From Panax quinquefolius (lineage: Eukaryota > Streptophyta > Magnoliopsida > Apiales > Araliaceae): DNA of 64,000 bases. This document shows, in pieces, positions 22,798 to 35,502 of the stretch (the stretch's first letter is position 1; each line of letters begins with the position of its first letter). The translations under genes and the position numbers were made by a program. The notes below the pieces were generated by a model. It was given only the letters and a program-made list of their open reading frames with translations. It had not been told where the DNA came from and searched no databases. Location of the stretch: assembly GCA_020205615.1 (NCBI GenBank), contig CM035171.1:10538160-10602159 (forward strand). Direction: 5' to 3'.

Positions 22798-24652
22798 GGG
22801 TTAAGTTCAGATGACCATATGGGGTTTGAGCAGTTTCTCACATAACCATCTATAGTCAGTAAAGCTACATTTAAACTCCCAACTTTTTGAGTTGAAGAAA
22901 AGCGTTACATTTTTCCATCCAAATTAACTTAGATGCGTAAATATGTCGGGCCCAAAAACGCGTAAAAAGAGGGTGTAACAGTAAAAAAAAAACTAAAAAA
23001 TGTCTAAAATACCCTTCTTCTCTCTCCCTGCCTCCATTTCCTTCTCTTCGGCCCACCATCTCTTCTCCTTCCTCTCCTCTTTATCATGCTATTGATGCTC
23101 TTTCGACGGTTGAAATGAAGCACCTTCCCGAAATTCGTTTTTCGATCTATGATTGTGGGCTTTTAGATTGTGGGGTTTCTCTGTTCGGATTAGTAGGGGG
23201 TTTGATTAAGATGAATCTAGGTCCTAGAAGTTATGATCTGAAGTGGTGGCTTTGTTTGGGATGGTTGGGTTTCAGATCTTGATGATTTGATGAGGTTGAT
23301 GGTTTGGAAGAGGATGCGTTCAGATCTGTTATGTTCTCCTTATTAATCTTTCCATTTCTCAGATCTTGAACTAATTTTAGTTCTGGTAATTTTTGATCCG
23401 GTGATTGTTTGTGTTTTTCGATCTGAATTTATTCGTTATTTATTCCGTGTTCTTTTTTCTCAGTGTGTTTATTTTTTTAGTTTACTTTTTTTTCTCTCCT
23501 ATATATATGTAGGTAGTGTTCTATTTGGGATTCTAGGGTTTCTGTTGGGGCTTATGATTGTTTTTGGTGTTTTCCCTAATTGGGTTCTTGATTTTGGATT
23601 TGATTTTTGGATGGATTTGGGAAGTTTGCTGTTTCAGTTGGTTGGAAATGTGGGTATGTCGAGATTGGACTTTGACAAGTTTAGGCTATGGTGTTTGTTG
23701 GTTTCGGGTGTTTTGCAAATGGTGACTTTGCATTCGAAATTGCGAGATATTTTTGAATGAATCGGTGTTATCTTCGCATGTGAGATTGCAAATGCTAGCA
23801 AGGTTCCGAGACTTGGGCATATACAATGAGAGGTGTGAGACAATGGCCAATCTTGATAAGTTCTTTGCCAGAGTAAATCTAGCTCGGGCATATACAACAC
23901 AAAAAGCGATTAGCATAAACCTCAGAAGCTCTCTTTAAGAAGGTGACAGGAGTTAACGATACATAATTTGTTGCACATAAATTGCTCGGTCTGTTCTTAC
24001 ACTGTAGAGAGTAGAATGAATAAGGACCTTTTGACTTGAAAACTCATGTGACTTTAATTTACATGGAATTCACACTATTTTAGGCTGTTTGACTTCATCA
24101 CTTCAACCTGTCTTCTTCCTCACACATAACCATCTCCTTTGTGACAAGTGCTTCCACCCAAAAAATGGGTTGTTGTAGTTATTATAGTTTCATTAGGCAA
24201 TCAATTTTGTACTGGGCTAAAAATATGACCTCTGTTTACACTATTGAAAACATAAACAATATGAGGTTGACAATGGCAATCAATTGGAGGGTTTTGTTTT
24301 TCAATCATTTTGTTTGATTGATTTGTTGTTATCTTCCCTTAAATTTGTGTGCAATGGACTATTTTGGTGATGTTTGTGCCGGATTGATTGATCTTCCTTT
24401 AAATTTGCAGATATTTTTAAATTTGTTTGATTGATTTCCTCTCTTTATGTTCTTCCCTCGCATATCCCAGCATCTGTCCTTTATATATAAGGAGGGTAAT
24501 TAAGTCTTTATCCAACTTAACTAATAGAGTTATGACAGAAAGCAGTTATTCACTTTAACTCAAAAAGTCGGGTGTTTAAATGTAGCTTTATTGACTACAA
24601 GTGGTTAAGTGGGAAACCGCTCAAACCCCATGTGGTCATCTGAACTTAACCC
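22798..24652. mobile_element. MULE-type element with about 100-bp terminal inverted repeats
   Basis: Left end 22798-22898 and right end 24553-24652 are inverted copies starting GGGTTAAGTTCAGATGACC, with several substitutions. Poly-T of 9 to 10 bases borders both sides, consistent with the 9-bp duplication of Mutator-like elements falling in a T run. Inside, 22980-23940 has a higher-GC, leader-like region and a frame at 23753-23938 (HVRLQMLARFRDLGIYNERC) that I do not recognise. This may be captured host sequence (Pack-MULE). No transposase found. Confidence 0.75.
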
Positions 24653-24739
24653 TTTTTTTTTAATTAACAGCCGGAAGAGCTTGTAGCGGTCGGGAGAAAA
24701 GAGGTTGTTAGAACAGTGTCCATGGCAACCGGTTGCCAT

Positions 24740-24741
<2 letters not shown>

Positions 24742-24790
<49 letters not shown>
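24742..24790. repeat. (TA)n microsatellite between two elements
   Basis: 49 bp of uninterrupted TA repeats directly joining the right tip of the foldback element to the left tip of the next MULE. Confidence 0.97.
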
Positions 24791-24794
<4 letters not shown>

Positions 24795-27700
24795 AAAGAT
24801 CTTAGGCTCACCCAAAAAAGTTCACCCAAGCTCACCTATAAAAACCCATTTTTTTCTCTCTCCTCACATTTACGCTGAACTGCAGACTCTCTCCTCTCCT
24901 TGACTTTCAAACATAACAAGCGAGCAGCGGCTCTCTCCTCTCGCTCTCGCGATCCGCTCACCCCTAAGCTCTCTTTCCTCGCTTCTCTCGATCTTAGCGC
25001 CACTCGATTCTCAACCTCGCTCATTTCGATCGCCTAAATCCCAAAACCACAGATAGCCTAATTTTCGACCCAAATCTGTCATGACGGCTTGTCCTAATGT
25101 TTGCCTCTCAAAAGCATCATACATGAAGTTCGTCTTCTATCTCTCTTTCAATCATGGATCCCATGAATCCTAAGCGTATTACATAGATCGATTTATTCAT
25201 GTTATATTATATGTATATACATTTGTTTTCTTAATTTTGAGTTTTGAATTGAACATTTCATAAATATGATTTGATTTGATTTATTTTTATAAGTAAATCG
25301 ACATTTTCCTCGAGAGTATATACCAGCGGAAATTTTGTGTATTGCTATTTGAAAATATTTTTAATGATGAGAATGGTTATTTTTGTTCAAATAAGGTCTC
25401 TGCCTTGGTTTAGATTTGGTTATCAATATTTTTTTTGGGAACATGGACATAGGTAATTGATATATGTATATATTTTAGTCTTACCACCGGTCTTGCATTT
25501 TTAATGTTTAGGTAGAAGTACGACTTTGTGTGGTTTCTCTGCGAGAATCTTAGATATGTTTTTTTTGATGCTTTTCATTAAAAGAGATTGTTATTGAAGA
25601 CTGCTTTCAAACTTGTTGTTGCATAATTGCAAGTAAGTTCATGTTGACGCTTTATTATTTTTTATGGTCTCAAGTCATCTATGATATGATATTTGGAGGA
25701 TGTCATTATTGTTCCATTTATCAATTCTTGATTGGTTTGTGTAATATCATCATACGAAAAAGGATAAACATGAGGGAAAAAATGACTACAAAATTTATTG
25801 GACAAATTGTTGTATCACCCATGGTAGACACCATCATAATTGAGGCCCTGCGATTTGAGAGAGGTAACTCATTTGGTGAATTTTGGAAATTAACTATACA
25901 AATATAGCATAAATCTTGTGAGCATTAAGTTCAATTTTATTGTGTAAACTTTTATATACACAAGAAAATATTTATGTCGATCATGACTACCATTTATAAG
26001 CAATCATCGGTTCATGCGAAAATATTATGAAAGTCACTTGCATCTCTAAAGCATTAGTGCATTTTTTTCTACTAGGCATTTGTTGTGGTAGAAAATTGGT
26101 TTTTGAGCCACAAGGGCACTATATTGTAGTGTTAAACTTGGGTTTGAAAATGGTCATGCCTCATCGGATATAGGGAAGGCATGTGATTCACGACAACATA
26201 TGGGCATACCATGTTTCGAGAAGGTGTTGTTTCTTAAATCAAGAATATAGAAATGCGAGTGAAGTTAATTTTTTTTTAAAAATGTGAGTAAAATTTAAAA
26301 TGTCATGGTTTATTGTGTTTTTCTATTTTGTATTTGCAGCCATGAACGAAGTATGTGATTGTGAAAGTAGAGCTCAACTTAAAACATCATGGACCGATTC
26401 AAACCCAGGAAGAAGGTTTTTTTCATGTCCAAATTATGGAAAAGTAAGTGTGACAGATCAAGACAAATAATCCCCGGATTACTTCGAAAGATTAACAGAA
26501 TGGAGCAAGAGATGGAGAACGTGTGTGCAATAGGCAACATGAATAAAATTTATTATTGTACTTGTTTGTTCTTGTTATTGTAGATAGAGTAAATATTGAC
26601 ATTTGGGTTGATTAAACTTCTAGTATAGTTTGTTGTAACCTTATCCAAGAATTTGTTTTGTAACCTTTACTGAGAATCTGTTTTGTAAGAATCTATTTTA
26701 CTCTTGAGAAAGGTGCGAATCATCAATGACAATTGAGGCTTTCACAATCTCATTTTAGCATACTGAAGTAGTGCCTTGTTAAGTAATGGATTAACGATAA
26801 ATAACGTTGAGTTTTCTTTGGGGAGCCGAGCATCGATTACCGATTATTATGCATATCTTTGGTTTGATGAATGATCCGCAATATATCTCCATTTCGATAC
26901 AACATAAATATAAATGCTATATACAACTACAACATTCATTGAAACAAGAATATTTACTCCATTCTAATGCAAGAAACTTGAAGAGCCTAACGTCCTTTTC
27001 ATTGAGACTAAATTTCAAATGTTGTTGTAATACAATTTAGACTTATTTTTAATCAAAAACCACGACAGATTATTTACGACCCATGATAACTTACAACCCA
27101 AATTTTAGTCACATGATTGGCACACAACAACTTTACTTGAGCTCAATCCTTGATCAGTTTCTACTCAAATAATCCAACACTCAAATGAATAATCAACAAT
27201 TATTATTCTCAAATTACTTTTGTAGCCCACATAATGTATCCTCTTTCATCTCTGAAGTATATTACATGAGTACCTATCCCCATAACCTACCCTTTGTCCT
27301 TGATTAAACACCATGAAAAATGTATGTTTAAAAATTTTCAAAGAATTACTTATCCGATAAATGAGAATACCCACAAGCTGACATTCTCGAAATCAATTCC
27401 ACATGAACAAAATGTAATAAATAAAAATCTTGAAATAAAGAAAACTTATTAATGCATAACATCAAATTAAAACCTTGCAATTCAAAAAATAGTAGTCTGA
27501 AGAAAAATTCCGGAGGCTCCAACCATGTAATCATTTTCACAAACATTCATTACAATATTCCCTCCATACAACATCTTACTAATAACATCCCGTGCATGTG
27601 CTTGACAAGCGAAAAGTTCTCCTGCACTCTTACCCAAATAAAACAAAATTATTAAGTATTAACTACTCAAGCAAAGACCTAAAGGTCACAAGACAAGGCT

Positions 27701-28989
27701 AAAGCAAGAATCGCTGCAAATGAGTGGTCGAGAGCAAGAAGGACTTCAACGTTGATAGTGCAGCTCCAACGTTGATAGCTATTGGCAGTGACAAATAGCT
27801 CCAAAATACTCCACTGAAATGAACAACAAGAAAAATATATTCAGCCACTTGGAATCTACAATTAAGACAAAAAAAATTCTACATATTCATGCCTTCCATT
27901 TGTAAAAATTCTACCCATAATAAATTAAATAGAATGATTAGGTCCACACTCAATAGAAATACTCAAAAAGTTAGCAATCTTAAGTGTATACAAAAACTCA
28001 TATATAGAGATAGTAAACAAAAACTAAAGCTACTAATAATATGTTCTGTAAGTTTTTGTTTCATAACTTATTGATAAGCATGTGTTTATGAATCTAAAAA
28101 TGACAGAGAAAATAAATACCAACGCAATGGGAAGGCATTGAAAACAAAACGAAATAGTTATATCTGCTACTAACTGCTACTGTTTTTTTTTTCTGTTTTC
28201 AGCCATTTTGTCATATTGACATTTTTACCTTGTTTAAATTCATTGTTTTGAGGAATTGGTTATATCTGGAAAGCTTGTTTTTTTAATTTTCTCAATAGGG
28301 GCAAGAACATCAATAACGAAAGTAAGAACATCCATATTCCATCCAGAAATAACTCCCAACAACAAAAATGAATGTCTTAGTTCTACCAAAAGTTTGTCTT
28401 TCACGCGAACTAAACAGGTGAAGATTATGGCCATACGGATCCTAAAAAGATGGAAAACTGAGCAATTTGACATTACAAACATATAATATGCGAGGAAAAT
28501 TAAAAATATCTTACAGAACCAAAAAGCCTTCCAGCTTGCCCCAAAAAATTTTCAATCAGAACTAGCTCTATATTCTATATCAAAAAATTTCAATCAGAGC
28601 TTGCCCTAACTTCTGATTTGAATCACTTTCGCTATTCAGATCGTTAAACCTTATTGTTACAAAACCAAAAATCCTACAGAACCAAAAAGCCTTCCAGATC
28701 ATTAAACAAAATTGTTACCTTTTCACGTATTTGGGGCGAAAATTAGGGCAATCCGTCGTTTTCGAATTTGGGGCGAGCGAGCAGGGGTTGAGAAGATCGT
28801 GAGAAAAGAGTTTCGGAGAGATCGGGAGGGCGAGATAATTTTGAGGAGAGCTGAATAGCGAAAAAGGGAAAGAGTTCTATTCGCGATTCGCGACCTGAAG
28901 TTCGCGAAAATGTGAGGAGATGGAAAAAAAGAAATGGATTTTTATAGGTGAGCTTGGGTGAGCTTTTTTGGGGTGAGCCTAAGATCCTT

Positions 28990-28993
<4 letters not shown>
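24791..28993. mobile_element. 4.2-kb MULE with long inverted repeats and a GRF zinc-finger fragment
   Basis: The ends are inverted copies beginning CAATAA(A/G)GATCTTAGGCTCACC. The match is clear for about 110 bp and continues more weakly for about 300 bp (AGCCTAATTTTCGACCC against GCCCTAATTTTCGCCCC). Both flanks are (TA)n, so a 9-bp duplication cannot be told apart from the repeat. Long inverted repeats with a captured gene piece are the hallmark of Mutator-like, Pack-MULE-type elements. No transposase was recognised. The stretches 24900-26330 and 26590-28690 hold AT-rich sequence without identifiable genes. Confidence 0.78.
26342..26583 (+). pseudogene. GRF-type zinc-finger protein fragment captured in the MULE
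   Basis: After an acceptor (TTTGCAG, 26339) the frame from ATG 26342 gives CDCESRAQLKTSWTDSNPGR and RFFSCPNYGK. These are the first Cys pair, the TSWT/NPGRRF core and the third Cys of a GRF zinc finger. The frame then shifts by about 26450 to CDRSRQIIPGLLRKINRMEQ, matching the RSR-IIPGLL-KINKLE segment that follows the finger in small plant GRF proteins (At4g04775-like). The segment with the last Cys and the FxWxD motif is deleted, so the finger cannot form. The ORF ends at 26583 with a hydrophobic tail. Confidence 0.7.

Positions 28994-29050
<57 letters not shown>
28994..29050. repeat. (TA)n microsatellite
   Basis: 57 bp of TA repeats abutting the right tip of the 4.2-kb MULE. Confidence 0.97.
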
Positions 29051-29054
<4 letters not shown>

Positions 29055-31410
29055 TTTTTAAGATGTAGTAAATCTGTAAATGAGGAGTTATTAAAGGTGC
29101 ACGTAGCCTATTTATCAGATTCTTACTAAAGACTAGAGTTTATTAGAAGATCGACGATATCTATGACCGGTGATGAAAAACATGGAGAAGTACTTATCTA
29201 CGTACGTTCTCTCACTTTGATTGCACCTGAAAATTAAGCTATATATATATTATCTCATGCAGGAGCAGGAGCAATTGAATTATTAACTGAATTCTTAACT
29301 ATTATTCCAAGCATTCGATCTCTGGTTTTTGGCTAGCTGGGCGTGTTTAATTATAATCCTCACTTCTAAACATATGGAGAAAGTCGGTAGTGAATCAAGA
29401 TGAGCCATTAATGTTATTCTCGAAATATTAAATTTGAGATTTAATCCTAAGAATATATCTATGTGAACATCTAATTCACCCACTCAAACTTAAAAATAAT
29501 ACTCCTATATAGAGCGGAGATAGAAAATATATATTGCATGTAAACAAAAAGGAGAAAAATACTTTTACTAATATTATTATACCTTTGAATTGAATATGAA
29601 CTTTGACATCTAATCCAAATTTGAATATGAATAGTTCTAATTGTGGGTACAACTAACTTTTAATAAAATAATATGCATGCAGAACATACCCTAGCTAGCT
29701 ACCTAGTTAGTTGAAAGATCTAAATTAGAAGGCCAAGCAATCTTCCACAGTTGTTGCTTTGGAAAAAGCTCTTTAGGTCTTTTAACACAAACTCGGAAGA
29801 ATATTACTAGTATGCTTCAAATCCAGATTTCAAGTAATTTGAACTTATGATCGTGATACTAATCTTGAAATACACGCATACAAAAGTTTCTGGTTAAACC
29901 CATCTATATATCTGCGCGCTCCTCTCTTTTTCTAGATCTCTCTTTTTTTATTTTTTCCTGTTCTTTTCTTTTTAAAGGTCTAGAATATTAACTACTCCTA
30001 TTCCTAATCATTTACTGCATCCCAATCCAAATCATACCCCATTCCAAAAGATGATCTGCAACATTTTAGTTGAATTCCCTTTATATGAGATTTCTAGGTT
30101 CATACATGCAAACACTAGTTTTTCTTGATTAAGAAAGTGCTAATTATAATCATCATAGTTAATTTATTGACTATTAATTTTCAGATTATTTCGCTTTTCA
30201 TTTTTCAGCTAAACTGTGTATTTCATTTTATTTTATTTTTATAATACAAGGTGATTAAAATAAGATCTTAATTAAGTGGGTTGGTGAGATGAGAGATATA
30301 TCATACACTCCTCCTATATAGGTAGGATTAAGACAAAAGGTACTTGCAGACTGCAGAGAGAGAGAGAGAGAGAGGAAGTGGAAATAAATGAATAATGATA
30401 TATATGTGGGAGAGCAGACAGACGAATGCTTTTTGGGTACTTGGGGGAATAAAACTGTGTCTCTCTATGAGGATTGGCGTGAAGGGAACTTTTTCTCACT
30501 CTGATTAACAAACCATATATATACCTCCATTTATATGCAAAAACAAATGATCTAAACATGAAAAAGGAAATATAATTCCACTTTTCCTTTTATCTCTCAT
30601 CACACTCCTCTGCCTTCTTTCCCATCCTTTTTCCCTTTATTACTTTATACCACTAGTATATTTGAATTTCTGCTGGTCTTGTCTGTCCATTCAAAGGCTG
30701 ATGTGCAAAAAAAAAGAAAAAAAAAAAGTAGTTGTGTTAAGCTCTATTCTCCTAGTTAAATTTTTTGAATTGTGGTTCCCTCTTGTGGATCCTAATTACT
30801 AGTAGTATATAAAATCCCATTTGCATGAAAATACACAGCAGGGAAAAAGAAAATATATGTATATACAAATCTTCTGTTGCAGCTTTTCATAATCTTGGGG
30901 ACAAACTTATCTGATAAATCCATCACTGCCATTAAAATTTTACCCCATATATATATATATATAAAGAGAGAGATATTGGCTGGCCCCAACAAATCCTAAA
31001 TGATTACTAAAGTAAGCTTTTACACTAACCTATCTTTAACACTAATCTAGTCTACTTATTATTAGACTACTCTTTACAGGAGCAGTCCTTCTAATTACTT
31101 ATTTAAACAAAATAACTTACCCACCAAAACTAAATAAATGAAAAGGAGCAGAAAAAGTTAAAGAAAACCTCAATAACAAGAACTATAAAGAAGGTGGTCT
31201 AGTATGTTTTCTCCCTAAACCCATTCAAAGCTCTGATCTCTTTCGAAAGAAAATCTTTTTTTTTTTACTGTAAGTTGTTGATTTTCAAGAACATTAAAGA
31301 GGTGGTGTGGTGGTGAAGAAGGAGGATAGAGAAAGAAGAAGTTGAGAAATAGAGAGAGTTAACTTTGTAACAAAGGAATTGGAGTGGGGGTGGGGTGTTT
31401 GGGCCAAGTG
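29051..31410 (+). promoter_or_regulatory. Upstream region and 5' leader of the SMXL gene
   Basis: No gene recognised. Contains a (GA)n run at about 30355-30373, short (TA)n at 30950-30964 and a TATA-like ACTATAAAG near 31179-31187, about 230 bp before the ATG. The last 200 bp are purine-rich (GAGAAATAGAGAGAG), as in many plant leaders. A transcription start cannot be fixed from sequence. Confidence 0.4.
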
Positions 31411-34400
31411 ATGCGTGCAGGAGCCATAACAGTTCAACAGACCCTCACAACAGAGGCTGCTTCTGTATTGAAGCACTCTCTAAGCTTGGCTAGGCGGAGA
31501 GGCCATGCACAGGTCACTCCTCTCCATGTGGCTGCCACTTTGCTGAGCTCCAGAGCCAGTCTCCTGAGAAGGGCTTGCCTCAAATCTCAGTCACCACACG
31601 GCCCAACTTCTTCACATCCTCTTCATTCTCGGGCCCTTGAGCTCTGCTTCAATGTGGCCCTCAACAGGCTCCCAACAACCCCTGGTCCACTCCTCCATGG
31701 CCAGCCTTCTCTCTCCAATGCCCTCATTGCTGCACTCAAAAGAGCCCAAGCCCACCAGAGAAGGGGATGCATAGAACAACAGCAGCAACAGCATCAGCAG
31801 CAGCCCCTTTTGGCCATTAAGGTGGAGTTGGAGCAGCTGATTTTGTCCATTTTAGATGACCCTAGTGTTAGTAGAGTTATGAGAGAAGCTGGATTTTCTA
31901 GCACTTTAGTGAAGAACAATTTGGAGGACTCTGCTTCAGCTTCTCCTGTTTTTCAGTACTGTTATAACAGCAGTAGCTCCGGTGGGGTTTATTCCTCTCC
32001 TTGTTCGCCTAATTCTGCAGCTGATGTTATTAATCCTGGTAATTTCTGGCAAACCCATTTTTTGACTTGCTCCTCTGAGCAAAACCCACTTCTCTTCTCC
32101 CCTCTAAAGAAAGTAGCAGATTCAGATTCTGTGAATAAGGAAGAAGATATAAAGTTGGTTTTTGAGGTTCTGTTGAGGAAGAAGAGGAGGAATACTGTCA
32201 TACTTGGAGATTCAGTGGCCATGACTGAAGCTCTTGTTGCTGAAATTATGGGTAAGATTGAAAGAGGGCGCCTAGATGATGATGTTCCAGAGGAATTGAA
32301 ATCAGCCCATTTCATCAGATTTCAGTTCTCATCAGTGCCTTTGAGGTTTATGAGAAGAGATGAAGTGGAGATGAACTTATCAGACCTGAAAAGAAAGGTG
32401 GATTCTCTTTCCTCTGGAGGCGGGGGAGTTATTATCTTTACAGGCGACTTGAAATGGACGGTAGATGATCATGTTTATGGAGATGAGAGAGAAGGCAAAT
32501 ATAGCCCAGTGGATCATCTGGTTGCAGAAATAGGAAGGTTGCTCTGTGAGTATAGCAGCTCAAACACGAAGGTCTGGTTAATGGCTACAGCAAATTATCA
32601 GACTTACATGAAGTGCCAGATGAAACAACCCTCTCTTGAGATTCAATGGGCTCTTCAAGCTGTTTCTGTTCCATCTGGTGGACTTGGCTTGAGTCTCAAT
32701 GCTACCAGGTCAGTGAGATATACTATTATTAATTAACCTTTTAATACTCTTTTTTGTGACAATGATTCTGAAACTTCATAATATTTTTTATGTATTTACT
32801 ATCATATGTACTGTATAATGATGTGTACAATGTACATGAAGATACCATATATGGTTAGTTTTTGAAGCTATATGTAGTGCCTTTTGCTAAGCTTTTTTTG
32901 TCTGAACAAGGGCAGGACCGTGTCATTACTATGAAAAAAGTAGGTGTATCACTGCCCTTTCTTTCTTGCTTGCTTTTGTCTCATATATATACTCTTACTC
33001 GTGACTTTTATTTCCTAAACAGAAAACTGAAAACGAAGGGGGGAGAAAAAGGGAACAAAACAAAGCAAAATCTGGGATTTTGATATCGTTTGAATATTCA
33101 CGTAACCATTAATCAAAACTATATGGATGATAGATTTTTCTCTTTTACTACAGTTTTTTCACTATTTGTCATTTAAAGTGTTGTTTGAATATGTTCTATT
33201 GACTAGTTTGATGGAGATTTGATTCACTTAGAAAAATATTGGAAAGCTATGTACATGTTTTTTCTTTTCTGTCATTGAACGAACATATGAAATTATAGTT
33301 GGTTAATTATGATTAATTTATGTTTTGTTTTGTACTGCTACAACCCCAATTATATGAAAATCATAATTCAATTGACTGATTTGAATACGATCCTTTTCTT
33401 TTGTAGTGTCCATGAATCAAGGATGGCCTTCTCACAAAACCCATCTCAAGTGCTAGAGAGAAAACCATTAACAAGTAAAGAGGAACAAGATGTGTTCACT
33501 TGCTGTGCAGAGTGCACTACCAATTATGAAAAAGAAGCTGCCTTCTTCAAGTCTAGCCAGCAACATAAGCCTTTTTGGCTCCTATCCCAAGGATCTGAAT
33601 CCCTTCAAAGGGTAAGAATTGGAACAATTTCCCCCAAATTATTTATAATTTATAAACGCTAAAAAGTTTCCAGACATCGAACTAAATTCTTTCTTCACTT
33701 GAAAATTTCAGGATAATTTGGCCGAGTTGAGGAGAAAATGGAGCAGATTATGTCATAGCCTCCACCTAGGCAGGCACCAGAACCAAATGGATTCTTCCTT
33801 ATTCAACAATCAGCATTTGATCGAAAAGAATTATTCATATACTTCAACATATCCGTGGTGGCCTAATCAGAACAGCATTTCTCCTGACACTAATTCAATA
33901 TCATTTGCTGATACAATGCAGAAGCATAATCCTGTAACTGCCAGTTCTGTCCCTCGATTCAGAAGACAGCAGTCATGCCATATTGAGTTCAATTACAGTG
34001 ATAGGAACCACAAACAACATCAAGCTGAGGAACCAAACTTAAATTCTCTCAAGAGTGGAGAAGGTAAGGAAGTGAAAATCACCCTTGCTCTTGGTAATTC
34101 TCTGTCCTCTGATTCTGGGAAAGGCGAAAGAAAAACACAAGACGGAGATATATGTAAACTGTTGCAAGAGAATGTGCCTTGGCAATCAGAAAGAATCCCT
34201 TCAATTGTACAAGTCCTAATTGAAAACTCCAAATCAACCAAGAAAGAGAGTTCTTGGTTGTTGATTCATGGAAATGACTCAATTGGGAAAAGAAGATTGG
34301 CTCTTGCAATTGCAGAATCAATATTTGGATCAGCTGACTTCTTGTTGTGCATGAACACGAGAAAGAAAGAGAATAAGCTGAGCCAGAATTCTGAAATACT

Positions 34401-35283
34401 TGAAAGGGCCTTGAGAAATCATGAAAAACTTGTTGTTCTAGTGGAAGATGTCGACCTTGCTGATGCCCAGTTCATTAAGTTTCTGAGTGATGGATTTAGA
34501 ACCGGGGAGTTAGGGGATACAAGTAAGAGAGAAAGTGGTTCTGAAATAATATTCATTTTAACAAAGGGTGATTCTAGAAGCTGGCACCTCAAGAAAATCA
34601 CAACTCCAGTGATCCAAATGAAGCTGCAACTCGGTGAAACGAGTCCAAGATTTGATCAAAAGCGCAAAGCCGAGTGTGAGTTTTTGAGCAAACCCAAGTG
34701 TGCAAGAATCAGCGAGAAAGAAATCGAAAGTTTGATCATTACTGAAAATGGGAAAAGCAAAAAGGAAGTAATAACTAGGCAATCAAGCTCCAACACCCTT
34801 GATCTCAATATGATGGCGGATGATGATGAGGAAGACAAACCCGAAGGAGAGTATAGCCCGATTTCAAGTGATGTAACTCTTGAAACAGCAAATGATCCAC
34901 TGGGGTTCCTTGAATCCATAAAAAACCAGTTTGTTTTCGATCGAGAAGATGGAAAGATGAGGGATATATTCTCGTCCAAGATCAAAAGGTCATTCGAGGA
35001 GGCGTTTGAGAGTGAAAATAATGTATTATATGTGGAGGAGGCAGTGTTGGAGGAAGTGTTAGCTGGATGTGGTTTGTTTCTTGACAACTTGTTTGATAAA
35101 TGGCTGAAAGACGTTTTTCAAACGAGTTTGCATACAGTTAAAACTGGCGGGAATGAAGGTGGTGGTATTTCGAGTATTAGGCTGTGTTTGGATGGGAAAA
35201 AAGAGGGTGGTATAGAGGAGGATGGGTTCATGGGATCAAATCTCCCAAAGAAAATCTGTTCAAGTTTCTTTAAACTCTTTTAG
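31411..35283 (+). CDS. SMXL4/5-like: SMAX1-like protein, SMXL4/SMXL5 type
   Basis: Three exons, 31411-32708, 33407-33611 and 33712-35283, join in phase to 1024 codons. I chose ATG 31411 because SMXL proteins begin MRAG-(x)-TVQQ. Residues 1-170 are the double Clp-N domain ([57 protein letters not shown]). A Q-rich loop lies at 123-132. A degenerate first NTPase domain starts near 261 ([16 protein letters not shown]). The second has a weak P-loop GNDSIGK at 688-694. An EAR repressor motif LDLNM is at 864-868. The RGKT degron of strigolactone-sensitive SMXLs is absent where expected ([11 protein letters not shown] instead), as in the SMXL3/4/5 clade. In Arabidopsis that clade acts in the nucleus as repressors that promote phloem formation without MAX2-dependent turnover. 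SMXL4 and SMXL5 cannot be separated here. Confidence 0.93.
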
Positions 35284-35427
35284 TACGTAGTGTTCGTTTC
35301 TCTTTGTATAAATCTTTTCTTTGTGTATTTAACTGCTCGATGTTCGTTCGGTTCATTTTATTAGACTGTCTGCTTTGTTGTTACTTTTCCATCTCATCTC
35401 CAAGTAAGAGTACTGGTATATCGTTTT

Positions 35428-35502
<75 letters not shown>

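Larger units (their letters stand above)
21704..24741. mobile_element. Foldback element with palindromic tips, split by a nested MULE
   Basis: The two ends (21704-21769 and about 24676-24741) are inverted copies of about 66 bp with only one or two mismatches. Each tip is a perfect 22-bp palindrome starting CCATGGCAACC. After setting aside the MULE at 22798-24652, the whole remaining element of about 1.2 kb is a hairpin. The left arm (21704 to about 22232) pairs with the right arm (about 22360-22790 plus 24662-24741) around a loop of about 127 bp. Arms are dominated by TAATATTA-type sequence and share long matched blocks such as AACTTGATGCTAATTTTCAC. No coding capacity. (TA)n lies on both flanks. 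The superfamily is not clear. Confidence 0.75.

Noticed and set aside
23401..23760. 119-codon hydrophobic ORF
   Set aside because: T-rich sequence gives Phe/Leu/Val by composition; no start context, domain or related frame downstream.
31384..31410. Earlier start for the SMXL protein
   Set aside because: The upstream extension begins at GTG and has no family support; SMXL proteins start at the MRAG site, ATG 31411.
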